DNA from: an uncultured Clostridia bacterium | Lineage (GTDB): Bacteria > Bacillota > Clostridia > TANB77 > CAG-508 | Assembly (NCBI GenBank): GCA_944391965.1 | Contig: CALXVH010000012.1 | Location: 1 to 46,810, forward strand | DNA length: 46,810 bases | Direction of reading: 5' to 3' | In this document: positions 16,377 through 24,054 of the stretch, piece after piece | How the letters are laid out: each line of letters starts with the position of its first letter | How positions within the stretch are numbered: position 1 is the stretch's first letter | Notes under the pieces: generated by a model | Database searches by the model: none | The model's input: only the letters and a program-made list of their open reading frames with translations | What the model was told of the DNA's origin: nothing | Translations under genes and position numbers: made by a program

Positions 16377-17393
16377 ATGTTTAGTCTGGATAAAGAAAAA
16401 ATATTAGCTGAAGTTAAAAAAATACAAGAAGGAAAAGAAGATCGAAGCGAATTAATTGATTTAATAGGTGGAAAAGACTTAGAAGAAATTTTCGATGAAC
16501 AAACAATAAGTAAATTGCAAGATGTTTTAATACGAACAAATAAAGTTCATGATTTGTTGGAAGAACAAGAAAGTTTTGATGTTCTAGAAGGTTTGTTAAA
16601 TAAAAAAATAACGGGAAATTTAGGAAAGTTTTATAATATTAAGCCAGAATATATATTAAGTTTAGAACCGGAAGAACAAGCTAAACTTGCTCATACTTTT
16701 TCTGAAGGAGAACCTGAATTAGAAGAACTTTTAAAAAAATTATGGTCACAAAATATAAAGACAAATGCTTGTGCAGGAGAAAAAGACAATGCATATTTAT
16801 ATGTAACGTTTCCAAAAAGTGATATAAATAATATTTCTAGAATGGAAGAAGTTTCTTCTAAAGAGGAAACAGATGTTGATATAATTACTTATGAAGATAG
16901 TATTTCTATAACTTTACACGGAAAGAAACCAAATTTATATAAAGATTTATTAGCAGAATTTAGCAAAGAAGACAAACCAAATCAATTTATAAAAGCATTA
17001 ATGGATTCAATGGCATTCGAAAAAGAAGTTGCAGAAGCTAGAGTCAGAAATGAGAGTACTGGAAAATATTCAGAAGAAGAAATAGAGGAAATAATAGCAA
17101 ATACTGCAAAAGAATTACATGATCAACATGAAGGAGAGAAGAGTATTTTAACTGATGTAATTAATAGGGGACAAGAAGAAATTGCTAAATTAGAAGAGGA
17201 AAACGTTGCATTAAAGCAAAAATATGATAGATTACATGAAACAAATGGAAGATTAAAAAATTTTGTAGTGCATAGAATTGGCAAAATTCCGTTTCTAGGT
17301 AGAAGAGTATTAAAACTGATGAATGAAGAGGTAAAAGCTTTACCAGAAGGAAATTCACAAACTGGTAATGATGAAATTAATACAGGAAGATAG
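16377..17393 (+). CDS. Coiled-coil protein of unknown function, 338 aa
   Basis: The start follows AAGGTGAT, six bases before ATG. It is acidic and helical. Residues about 1-60 contain LIDLIGGKDLEEIFDEQTIS, a short strand-like part lies near 145-185, and a long coiled coil runs about 235-290 (IEEIIANTAKELHDQ, EEIAKLEEENVALKQK). It ends in a basic, hydrophobic stretch (KNFVVHRIGKIPFLGRRVLK) that could contact membrane or nucleic acid. I do not recognise the family. The gene lies between repeat copies 2 and 3. Confidence 0.7.
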   Translation: MFSLDKEKILAEVKKIQEGKEDRSELIDLIGGKDLEEIFDEQTISKLQDVLIRTNKVHDLLEEQESFDVLEGLLNKKITGNLGKFYNIKPEYILSLEPEEQAKLAHTFSEGEPELEELLKKLWSQNIKTNACAGEKDNAYLYVTFPKSDINNISRMEEVSSKEETDVDIITYEDSISITLHGKKPNLYKDLLAEFSKEDKPNQFIKALMDSMAFEKEVAEARVRNESTGKYSEEEIEEIIANTAKELHDQHEGEKSILTDVINRGQEEIAKLEEENVALKQKYDRLHETNGRLKNFVVHRIGKIPFLGRRVLKLMNEEVKALPEGNSQTGNDEINTGR

Positions 17394-17399
17394 GGATTA

Positions 17400-17426
17400 G
17401 GGATTTGGGGACAGTCCTAAAATCCC
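17400..17426. repeat. 27-nt palindromic repeat, copy 3 (probable terminator)
   Basis: GGGATTTG, GGGACAGTCC, TAAAATCCC, followed by TTTTTTT. It lies seven bases after the TAG stop of the coiled-coil gene. The hairpin plus T-run is a functional-looking terminator for the plus strand, between two convergent genes. The inner GACAGTC differs from GACGTTC in most copies but still pairs. Confidence 0.85.
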
Positions 17427-17436
17427 TTTTTTTATA

Positions 17437-18243
17437 TTATTTTTCCGAAAAGGATGAAGAGATGATTATACCGATTAAACAAAATAATATAGATAATATT
17501 CCAGTTGTATTAAAACTAATATTAGGGAGAAGAATAAACACAGATCCCAAAACGAATCCTAATATAGAATAGTAAGTTTGGGAATGATATTTATTAAGTA
17601 AGAATTGTATTAATTTCATACATAAAAATCCACCAATAAGTAATCCAATTCCCATAGGAAGTAATATTCTCATATTCATTATAGATACAGCATATAGGTA
17701 TGTCTCATAAACACCAAGTAACATTAAAATAACAGTACTACTAACTCCTGGTACTACAACTCCAAGACTCATTAAAAAACCAGCAAGTAATAAAAATTCA
17801 AAACTATAGTTATCTCCATAATATATTCCAACATTACTAGACATGTAGTTTTCTAATAAAAGTAATAAAATAGAAATAATAAATAATAAAATAAAAAATA
17901 TGATATATCGTAATTTGAATTTTTCTTTTGAATTACAAATTTTTAGAATAGAAGGAATACAACCTAAAATAAGACCAATAAAGGTAAAAGATGTTATTTC
18001 TGGATATCTTTCAAATAAAAAGAGAATAATATTGCTAAAGATAATTATTCCAGTAAGTCCACCTAATATAAAAGGAGTAAGAAATTTAATATTAATCTTC
18101 CAATCCTTAAAAAAGTTTAATATACTATTTAAAAGAGTTTCGTAAATACCAAAAATTACACATAATACACCACTGCTTATACCGGGTATGATTGCGCCAG
18201 CGCCAATCAGGATACCTTTAATGTAATTAAAAAGAAATTTCAT
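17437..18243 (-). CDS. popT: DUF368 family undecaprenyl-phosphate transporter (PopT)
   Basis: A 268-aa membrane protein of DUF368. Family members flip undecaprenyl phosphate back across the membrane for reuse in wall synthesis. The two inverted-repeat signatures are present: GILIGAGAIIPGISSGVLCV near the start and MSLGVVVPGVSSTVILMLLG at about 160. About eight hydrophobic helices. The start is the ATG at 18243 after AGAGGTG on the minus strand. It is convergent with the gene before it and divergent from the one after it, so it is a one-gene transcript. Confidence 0.9.
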   Translation of the reverse strand: MKFLFNYIKGILIGAGAIIPGISSGVLCVIFGIYETLLNSILNFFKDWKINIKFLTPFILGGLTGIIIFSNIILFLFERYPEITSFTFIGLILGCIPSILKICNSKEKFKLRYIIFFILLFIISILLLLLENYMSSNVGIYYGDNYSFEFLLLAGFLMSLGVVVPGVSSTVILMLLGVYETYLYAVSIMNMRILLPMGIGLLIGGFLCMKLIQFLLNKYHSQTYYSILGFVLGSVFILLPNISFNTTGILSILFCLIGIIISSSFSEK

Positions 18244-18284
18244 AATACACCTCTGTTATATGTATATGGAAGGAAGTAAAGAAT

Positions 18285-18731
18285 ATGACAAATAAAGAAG
18301 TTATTGAAGCGTATACTAAAACTAAAGAAAGTCTAAATCCAATTTTAGATGAACTTCAAGAAATGAATGGATTTGTATCTAGAAATGATATTATAGAAAT
18401 TGCTAAGTATTTAGATATTTCCGAAAAAGAGATAATGATACTTTTAAAATATAAGAAAAATATTAAATTAGAAAAACAAGGTGAAAATATAGTAATTGTA
18501 TGTAAAGGACCAAACTGTTTAAAGAATGGGGCATTAGATATAATAAGAGAAATTGAAAAGGAATTTAATATAAAAGAAGGTCATACGAGTAAAGATGGAA
18601 AAATCACACTAGAGACTAAAAATTGTTTTAAAAAATGTAGTTTTGCTCCAAATGTTGAAATAAATGGAAAATTATATAGCAACTGTTCAAAACAGGATAT
18701 TGTTAAAATTTTAAAAAATGTGATATATTAA
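18285..18731 (+). CDS. NuoE-like [2Fe-2S] thioredoxin-fold protein
   Basis: A 148-aa protein of the 24-kDa subunit family of NADH dehydrogenases and hydrogenases. The [2Fe-2S] Cys set is complete: C-x4-C in VCKGPNCLKNG and C-x3-C in NCFKKCSFAPNVEINGK. The N-terminal helices match the family (EAYTKTKESLNPILDELQEM). No NuoF or hydrogenase gene is adjacent, so it stands alone; an electron-transfer partner encoded elsewhere is likely. The site GGAAGG lies eight bases before ATG. Confidence 0.85.
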   Translation: MTNKEVIEAYTKTKESLNPILDELQEMNGFVSRNDIIEIAKYLDISEKEIMILLKYKKNIKLEKQGENIVIVCKGPNCLKNGALDIIREIEKEFNIKEGHTSKDGKITLETKNCFKKCSFAPNVEINGKLYSNCSKQDIVKILKNVIY

Positions 18732-18759
18732 TAAAAAACTTAGAAAGGAAGGTAATTGT

Positions 18760-19314
18760 ATGAAAAAAGTAGCTGTAATGATTGCTGATGGAACAGAGGA
18801 GATAGAGGCTCTTACTGTAGTAGATGTTATGAGAAGAGCAAATATTAAATGTGATATTGTAAGTGTAAATGGAAGAGAAATAAAAAGCTCACATAATATA
18901 GAAATTTTGGCAGACAAAGTGATTGATGAATCTATTAAAGATTATGATATGATTGTATTGCCAGGAGGTTTGCCAGGAGCATATAATTTAGCAGAAGACA
19001 AATTATTAATAGAAACTTTAAAAGAGTTTAGCAAAGATAGTAATAAATATATTGGTGCTATATGCGCTTCTCCAGCTATTGTTTTATCTAAAGCAAACAT
19101 AGAAGAGGGAAAAAACATAACATCATATCCTGGTAAAGGATTTGAAGATTTATTAAAGAAAGCAAACTATACTGAAAATTTAGTAGAAGTAGATGGAAAT
19201 ATTATAACAAGTAGAGGTCCTGCAACAGCAATGCTATTTGCATATAAATTATTAGACGTTTTAGGCCATAATTCAAAAGAAGTAAGCGATGGAATGCTTT
19301 GGAATTTATTATAG
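18760..19314 (+). CDS. DJ-1/PfpI family protein (DJ-1 subfamily)
   Basis: A 184-aa single-domain protein of usual length. The nucleophile elbow is GAICASPAIVL with the reactive Cys; the upstream acidic partner lies in MIADGTEEIEALTVVDVMRR, and VLPGGLPGAYNL is the typical Gly-rich turn. Members act as deglycases/glyoxalase III or as a stress chaperone; which applies cannot be read from sequence. The site GGAAGG lies seven bases before ATG, 28 bp after the NuoE-like gene. Its TAG stop shares a G with repeat copy 4. Confidence 0.92.
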   Translation: MKKVAVMIADGTEEIEALTVVDVMRRANIKCDIVSVNGREIKSSHNIEILADKVIDESIKDYDMIVLPGGLPGAYNLAEDKLLIETLKEFSKDSNKYIGAICASPAIVLSKANIEEGKNITSYPGKGFEDLLKKANYTENLVEVDGNIITSRGPATAMLFAYKLLDVLGHNSKEVSDGMLWNLL

Positions 19315-19340
19315 GGAAAAAAGGAACGTCCCTAAATCCC
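19314..19340. repeat. 27-nt palindromic repeat, copy 4 (reverse orientation)
   Basis: GGGAAAAAAGG, AACGTCCC, TAAATCCC. The inner core is the reverse complement of the other copies, so it is inserted in the opposite direction. Its first G completes the TAG stop of the DJ-1 gene. The thioesterase ribosome binding site (GAAGGAGG) starts right after it. Confidence 0.85.
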
Positions 19341-19356
19341 GAAGGAGGAAAAAAGA

Positions 19357-19776
19357 ATGGAATTTGAAAGAGGAATAAATTATTATGAATTAGACGGAAT
19401 GAATGTGGTTCATCATTCAAATTATATAAGGTATATGGAAGAAGCAAGGATATATTTATTAGATAAAATAGGGCTACCATATAAAAAAATAGAAGATAAT
19501 GGAATAATGATTCCAGTTTTAGAAGTGAATTATAAATACAAGCTTCCAGCAAGATTTGGTGATGTAATAGTTATAAAAGTAAATATTGATGAATTTGATG
19601 GAATAAAATTGAAGATAAAATATGAAATTAAGAATAAAGAGACGGGAAAAATATTAGGAACAGGTGAAACAAAACATTGTTTTACAAATTCTAATATGAG
19701 ACCAATATCACTAAAAAAAGTAAATAAAGAATTTTTTGCTATATTTGAAAAATCTACTAATAAAAGTGAAAATTAA
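19357..19776 (+). CDS. YbgC/FadM-type acyl-CoA thioesterase (4HBT family)
   Basis: A 139-aa hotdog-fold protein. The family active region is GMNVVHHSNYIRYMEEARIY: HHSNY and the Glu pair are those of YbgC/4HBT, although the usual catalytic Asp position before GVVHH reads as ELDGMNVVHH, so Asp is shifted by a residue or two. The N-terminus is ERGINYYELDG. The site GGAGG follows the repeat. The substrate is unknown. Confidence 0.85.
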   Translation: MEFERGINYYELDGMNVVHHSNYIRYMEEARIYLLDKIGLPYKKIEDNGIMIPVLEVNYKYKLPARFGDVIVIKVNIDEFDGIKLKIKYEIKNKETGKILGTGETKHCFTNSNMRPISLKKVNKEFFAIFEKSTNKSEN

Positions 19777-19788
19777 ATGTAACGTATA

Positions 19789-19823
19789 AAACCACTTAGA
19801 ATATTATATTCTAGGTGGTTTTT
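19789..19823 (+). terminator. Terminator overlapping the start of the next gene
   Basis: ACCAC-t-TAGAATA, loop TTA, TATTCTA-g-GTGGT, then TTTTT ending at 19823. The next ATG is 19824, and its only site (AGGTGG) is the 3' arm of this stem, so the hairpin both ends upstream transcription and would hide that site. Confidence 0.8.
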
Positions 19824-20677
19824 ATGAATTTAGGATTATGTCTATCAGGTGGTGGAATAAAAGGAATAGCTCATGTTGGAGCTATAAAAGCTTTAGAAGA
19901 AGCAGGAGTAAAGTTTAACTATGTTTCAGGAACGTCATCTGGAAGTATAATAGCGACTTTGTATGCATGTGGATTTACGACAGATGAGATGTATGAAATT
20001 TTTACTAAATATGCAAAGAGTATAAGATATATAGATTTTGAAAATATAAAAAGGTTTTTTTAAAATATTTTTACAGGAAAAGGAATACGAATAGATGGCT
20101 TAAATAGTGGAACAAAAATTAAAAAAATAGTTAATGAAGTTTGCATGCAAAAGGGAATAAGCAATATAAAACAAATAAAAATGCCAATATTAATACCTGC
20201 AGTAGATATTTATACAGATGAATTATGCGTTTTTTCGAACAATAAAATAAAAATATAAAAAGTAAAATAAGGTATATAAATGATATAGACATAGGTACTG
20301 CAGTTCAAGCTAGTTGTAGCTATCCTGGAATATTTTCACCATGTCAATTTAATAATAAGCTATTTGTGGATGGTGGAATTACAGAAAATTTACCTTGGAA
20401 GGAAACTAAAAAAGCAGGTGCGAATAAAGTATTAAGTATAGTTTTTGAAGATAAAGAACCTAAGAAATGCTGTAATAATATTTTTGAGATTATAAATAAA
20501 TCTTTTTCATTATTATGTAAAGAATTAGCTAACTATGAGTGGGATGGAACAGACTATTTGTTAAAAATAGAAACAAATAGAGTAGGACTTTTAGAGAAAA
20601 GTAAAATGCAAGAATTATATGAGGAAGGATATATACAGACTAAAAAGATGTTAGAAAATAACATATTAATAAATTGA
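19824..20677 (+). pseudogene. Patatin-like phospholipase, broken in two places
   Basis: Joined across the breaks the protein keeps every patatin mark: CLSGGGIKGIAHVGAIKALE (oxyanion loop), GTSSGS (nucleophile Ser) and VDGGITENLP (the DGG with catalytic Asp), with an RssA-like layout. A TAA at 20061-20063 interrupts it, and reading continues in the same frame (TGKGIRIDGLNSGTK), so this is a nonsense codon. A second break near 20240-20260 in an A-rich stretch shifts frame by one base (apparent loss of one A); the rest reads SKIRYINDIDIGTAV on to 20677. Either decay or assembly error; the second break is at a homopolymer, the first is not. Confidence 0.85.
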
Positions 20678-20783
20678 AATATAGTATTTAATATGCTATT
20701 ATTGTTTGGCAACTCGATAACCAAATTTATATTATAAAACTAATAATATAAAAACGAATTCTAGAATTTAAGAGGATAAAAAA

Positions 20784-21209
20784 GTGAAAGAGTTTTTTAA
20801 GATTGTAGCTCGGTTAATCTTTTATGCAGTTTTTGCTTTTATAGTAGCTGCTGTAATGTTAAAGTTGTGGGATAAAAATGGAAATTGGCTAATTACATCC
20901 ATATTGTGTAGTGTGTCGAATATTTCTGCAAATATAATTTTTATCTATAGGATGTGTTCTGATGAAGCAACAGAAGGTCAAGCTAAAATTATAAATTTTA
21001 AGACCAGGAAACAGGAAAAAGGCAAAATTGACTGGAAGATGTTTATACTTGAAATAGTTATTGTAACAGCTGGCGTTTATTTCGTATTAGCTTTTGTTAC
21101 AGGAATATTGTTTGAAGTAAAAAGTTGGGAAGATATGGTTCGAACACCTGTAATATTTTTTGCAGGTACATATATAGAATGTCTGTATAAATATAGTAGA
21201 ATCGAGTAA
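20784..21209 (+). CDS. Membrane protein, 141 aa, unknown function
   Basis: GTG start at 20784 after AAGAGGAT. Hydrophobic helices at about 5-25, 33-53, 88-108 and 117-135; a Lys-rich segment (KTRKQEKGKIDWK) joins the middle two. No recognised motif. It is followed by a good terminator. The 106 bp upstream hold no clear promoter. Confidence 0.65.
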   Translation: MKEFFKIVARLIFYAVFAFIVAAVMLKLWDKNGNWLITSILCSVSNISANIIFIYRMCSDEATEGQAKIINFKTRKQEKGKIDWKMFILEIVIVTAGVYFVLAFVTGILFEVKSWEDMVRTPVIFFAGTYIECLYKYSRIE

Positions 21210-21220
21210 CAATTCTTAAG

Positions 21221-21251
21221 ACGGTGTGAATTTAAGTTTGCACCGTTTTTT
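21221..21251 (+). terminator. Rho-independent terminator
   Basis: ACGGTG-tg-AA pairs with TT-tg-CACCGT, followed by TTTTTT. It lies 11 bases after the stop of the 141-aa gene. Confidence 0.85.
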
Positions 21252-21317
21252 CTTTTTAGCATAAAAAGAAAAATTTTACAATTATTTTGTAAAAATATAT
21301 CACAATAAAAATATTAA

Positions 21318-21326
21318 TGGTATAAT
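21318..21326 (+). promoter_or_regulatory. Extended -10 promoter
   Basis: TGGTATAAT at 21318-21326, an extended -10. There is no good -35 (ATCACA 16 bp upstream). The predicted start is where leader element copy C begins, about seven bases downstream. Confidence 0.5.
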
Positions 21327-21330
21327 TATA

Positions 21331-21429
21331 GGAAAGGTGACTTCATCATATGATAGGTTGATTAACAACCGAATACACTAAGGAAAATTAACCTTGTTAT
21401 ATAGCAAAATTTTCAATTTTTATTATATA
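21331..21429 (+). promoter_or_regulatory. Leader element, copy C
   Basis: Aligns to copy A from GGAAAGG through ATTAACCTTGTT. Hairpin 2 is GGTTG-ATTAA-CAACC, where copy A has GATTGC-TTC-GCAATC. Hairpin 3 is AAAATT-TTC-AATTTT (21406-21420) inside outer TATATA arms, where A has GAAAAATC/GATTTTTC. The sequence differs but the stems remain paired. It lies between an extended -10 box and the AAGGAG site of the 427-aa gene. Confidence 0.5.
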
Positions 21430-21454
21430 ATAAAAAATATCAAGGAGAACTCTT

Positions 21455-22738
21455 ATGCTAAACGAAGTATTAGAAAATTCAAAGAATGAATTAATGCAAA
21501 TAATTCAAAAAAGTGAAGGCTTGCAAACAAGGAAAGTAGAGTTAGAAGCAGAAATGCAAGAAACAAAGGCAGCTATATTAAGCTTAAATCAAGAAAATAG
21601 AGGGCTTTCTATATATAGAAAAAGAAATCCTATAATAGAGTTTTTTATGAAGACTTTTTCTAAACAATATAAGCAAGAACTAAAGACTTCAGCTAACAAT
21701 ACTAAAAAACTAAAAGAATTAAATGAAAAAATGGCAAACCTTAGGTCAGAAAAAAGAAAATTAGATTTAGATGAACAAACACTAAATCCAGAAAGAGCAA
21801 AGGGTCAACTTGAAAAAATGGAAAATACTGATATAGCAATACATATGTTAGTTAATGAAAAACCAGAACTAACTAAAAATCCTGAATTTATGAAGGATTT
21901 GGTTAATAGAAACATGCAATATATCGAATATGATAATTCTAATGCACCAGAATTATATATGCAATATATAGAAAAAATGATTCAAAAATTGGAAGAAGCT
22001 AAAGAAAGACCTAATGCAAACGAATTTGCAATAAATATGCCTATTAATACTGCAAAAAAAATATTAGAAGAATTAAATTCTCCAAAAGAAGTAGAAGAAG
22101 GAAAATATAAGATACCTAAAAGATTTTTGTTCGAAGGTTTAAGAAAATCTAGTAAAAGAGATTTAGAATTATTAGAAAAAGGCGAAATGATAGATATATT
22201 ATCAGTTGGAAGAGATTATTTACGTGAAGATGGATGCTATAAATTAGAGTATGGCAAAAAGTTAGAAGAATTATATGAGGATAAAGACAAATTTTTAGTT
22301 ATGCATTATATAAATGCGTCATATCATTTTAGAGGAAAATACGAAACTATTGCAATTAGAGATAATATATATAAGGAAGGTTTACATTCTTCAATTCAAG
22401 GAATGGATTGTATTAATGCTTTAGATAGAACAGCTCATGGAAATTTTGAAGACGATAAATCTTTTATGGAATTAATGGCCCCAGAACATAAAATAATTAT
22501 TATGCTACCTAGAAAATTATTAGCTAAAAATGCAGAAGAACCAATTTGGAATTCTGATTTTCCAGAAGCAGATATACAGCATCCGGGATATATTTCACCA
22601 GAATATGTATATGGGTATATTAATCCAGATACAGAAGAAATCGAGGAAAATACGATTCCAGTATCAGATAGAAAAAGATATAAGTACCAATTTTTAAACG
22701 GACAAACGACTTCTGTAGATGATAGAACTAAATATTAA
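21455..22738 (+). CDS. Hypothetical coiled-coil protein, 427 aa
   Basis: The start MLNEVLENSKNELMQIIQKS follows AAGGAG. Residues about 1-130 are a long, charged coiled coil, interrupted near 55-70 by a basic hydrophobic patch (NPIIEFFMKTFSKQYKQ). The second half is globular, with SVGRDYLREDGCYKLEYGKK, HYINASYHFRGKYETIAIRD and HPGYISPEYVYGYINPDTEE. No catalytic motif is recognised. It is the only gene between leader copy C and a bidirectional terminator, so it is a single-gene transcript. Confidence 0.7.
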   Translation: MLNEVLENSKNELMQIIQKSEGLQTRKVELEAEMQETKAAILSLNQENRGLSIYRKRNPIIEFFMKTFSKQYKQELKTSANNTKKLKELNEKMANLRSEKRKLDLDEQTLNPERAKGQLEKMENTDIAIHMLVNEKPELTKNPEFMKDLVNRNMQYIEYDNSNAPELYMQYIEKMIQKLEEAKERPNANEFAINMPINTAKKILEELNSPKEVEEGKYKIPKRFLFEGLRKSSKRDLELLEKGEMIDILSVGRDYLREDGCYKLEYGKKLEELYEDKDKFLVMHYINASYHFRGKYETIAIRDNIYKEGLHSSIQGMDCINALDRTAHGNFEDDKSFMELMAPEHKIIIMLPRKLLAKNAEEPIWNSDFPEADIQHPGYISPEYVYGYINPDTEEIEENTIPVSDRKRYKYQFLNGQTTSVDDRTKY

Positions 22739-22745
22739 ATATATG

Positions 22746-22771
22746 AAAAAAGGACTTTTTAGTCCTTTTTT
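22746..22771. terminator. Bidirectional terminator
   Basis: AAAAAAGGACT, loop TTTT, AGTCCTTTTTT: both strands give a stem with a T-run. It serves the 427-aa gene on the plus strand, and on the minus strand overlaps the last codons and stop of sigK. Confidence 0.85.
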
Positions 22772-23463
22772 AGTTTAGCTTCTAATTTTTTTATGGCTTT
22801 AGTTTCTATTCTAGAAACATATGACCTAGAAATGCCTAAATCTTTTGCGATTTCATTTTGAGTTTCTGGCTTATGACCATTAAGTCCAAATCTTCTAACA
22901 AGTATTTCTTTTTCTCTTTCTTTTAATATTTTATTTATATTATTATAAAGCTTTTCTTTTTTTAATCCTAAATCTACTTCATCTTCTATACTTTTAATAT
23001 CTGCTTCTAGAACTTCTTGTAATGTTACAACATTATCATCTTTATCCTTACCAATTGGATCACTTAGTTTTACTTCTGCTTGAAGTTTTTTAGAAGAGCG
23101 TAAAAACATTAGAATTTCATTATCTATGCATTTGGCAATGTATGTAGAAAGTTTTACACCTTTATCATGTTTAAAACTATTTATACCTTTTATAAGACCA
23201 ATAGTACCTATAGAAATTAAATCATCTTGCTCTATGTTAGAGGTGGAATATTTTTTTGCTACATGAGCTACTAAACGCAGGTTTTTTTCTATTAAAATAT
23301 TTCTGGCTTCATTATCACCAGCTTTAAATTTATCTAAATAATATATTTCTTCTGATGGTGAAAGAGGTTCTGGAAATAAACTAGAACTTTGAATATATCC
23401 AACAACAAAAACGGCAGAACTTAAGAAAGAAATAAATCCAGCCAACGAAATAGTAGAGAACAT
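22759..23463 (-). CDS. sigK: RNA polymerase sigma-K factor (pro-sigma-K), sporulation
   Basis: A 234-aa late mother-cell sigma factor, full length and uninterrupted. Residues 1-20 (FSTISLAGFISFLSSAVFVV) are a hydrophobic pro-sequence, as in Bacillus, normally removed by SpoIVFB. Region 2 follows: NLRLVAHVAKKY, ISIGTIGLIKGINSF, STYIAKCIDNEI. Region 4 is REKEILVRRFGLNG and ISRSYVSRIETKAIKKLE. There is no skin-type element splitting the gene. The start is the ATG at 23463 after GGAGG on the minus strand. CATATAGT about 20 bases upstream resembles a sigma-E -10, but no well-spaced -35 was found. Confidence 0.95.
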   Translation of the reverse strand: MFSTISLAGFISFLSSAVFVVGYIQSSSLFPEPLSPSEEIYYLDKFKAGDNEARNILIEKNLRLVAHVAKKYSTSNIEQDDLISIGTIGLIKGINSFKHDKGVKLSTYIAKCIDNEILMFLRSSKKLQAEVKLSDPIGKDKDDNVVTLQEVLEADIKSIEDEVDLGLKKEKLYNNINKILKEREKEILVRRFGLNGHKPETQNEIAKDLGISRSYVSRIETKAIKKLEAKLKKD

Positions 23464-23688
23464 ATATATACCTCCATAAAAATCACTATATGAAAAGTAT
23501 ATGTTTAAAAACTATTTTTGTGCCTGGACCATTGAAATTTAAATATTTACACATAATTATAATAATTTTATCATAAAATTTAAAAAAGTACAAATACTAG
23601 AATTATATAAACAAATTAAAATGAATAACTTTAACAAAGCATTCATAAGATAAAACAGAAAAAACACAAAAATTGCACAAAAAAGATA

Positions 23689-23717
23689 TTGAAAACAAAT
23701 TAATAATATGTTAAGAT
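23689..23717 (+). promoter_or_regulatory. Promoter of 6S RNA
   Basis: TTGAAA (23689-23694), 17-bp spacer, TAAGAT (23712-23717). Transcription would start about 20 bases before the mature 6S 5' end, which implies 5' processing. Confidence 0.7.
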
Positions 23718-23745
23718 ACTATTAAATTAAATAAACGACAAACAA

Positions 23746-23947
23746 AAACTTCCCTGCATAGTGCGTGTAGACTGGAATTTTAGAACCAACAAATTTTATA
23801 AGGGAGTCCGCCTTTAAATGTGGCGTGCAAGCTTACACATCTATTTAGTAGTAAGAAGCCCACAAGCATTTAACAAGACACCCACCTACGCGAGTAGGCT
23901 CTTAAAATTTCTAAACTTCTTACGGCTAAGGCGGGGTAAGTTTTTTT
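23746..23947 (+). ncRNA. ssrS: 6S RNA
   Basis: A 200-base non-coding region. Its ends pair (AAACTTCCC... with ...GGGGTAAGTTT) and a T-run follows, so the last stem also serves as terminator. Inside are short strings shared with E. coli 6S at corresponding places: AATGTGGCG and AGAAGCC followed by GACAC. 6S RNA mimics an open promoter and sequesters sigma-A RNA polymerase in stationary phase. The 480 bp between sigK and prmC hold no ORF on either strand, only this RNA, its promoter and copy B of the leader element. Confidence 0.85.
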
Positions 23948-23950
23948 ATG

Positions 23951-24027
23951 TATATAACAAGATTAAGTGAGCCATGTTAGTGTGATTGCAAAGCAATCTG
24001 CTCATGTGGCGAAGCCACTTTTCTTAA
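23951..24027 (-). promoter_or_regulatory. Leader element, copy B (minus strand)
   Basis: Read on the minus strand it matches copy A closely: TGGC-TTC-GCCA, then GATTGC-TTT-GCAATC (the loop differs, the stem is the same), then CTTAATCTTGTTATATA. It then runs into the 6S terminator, so hairpin 3 is missing. No well-spaced promoter lies upstream of it on the minus strand, and the nearest gene downstream (sigK) is 490 bases away across the 6S gene. It may be an inactive copy. Confidence 0.5.
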
Positions 24028-24054
24028 TGTATAGAAAAAATGGAAGGGTTGTTT

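Noticed and set aside
22759..23463. Skin-type element splitting sigK
   Set aside because: The sigK reading frame is complete from pro-sequence to region 4 in one ORF.
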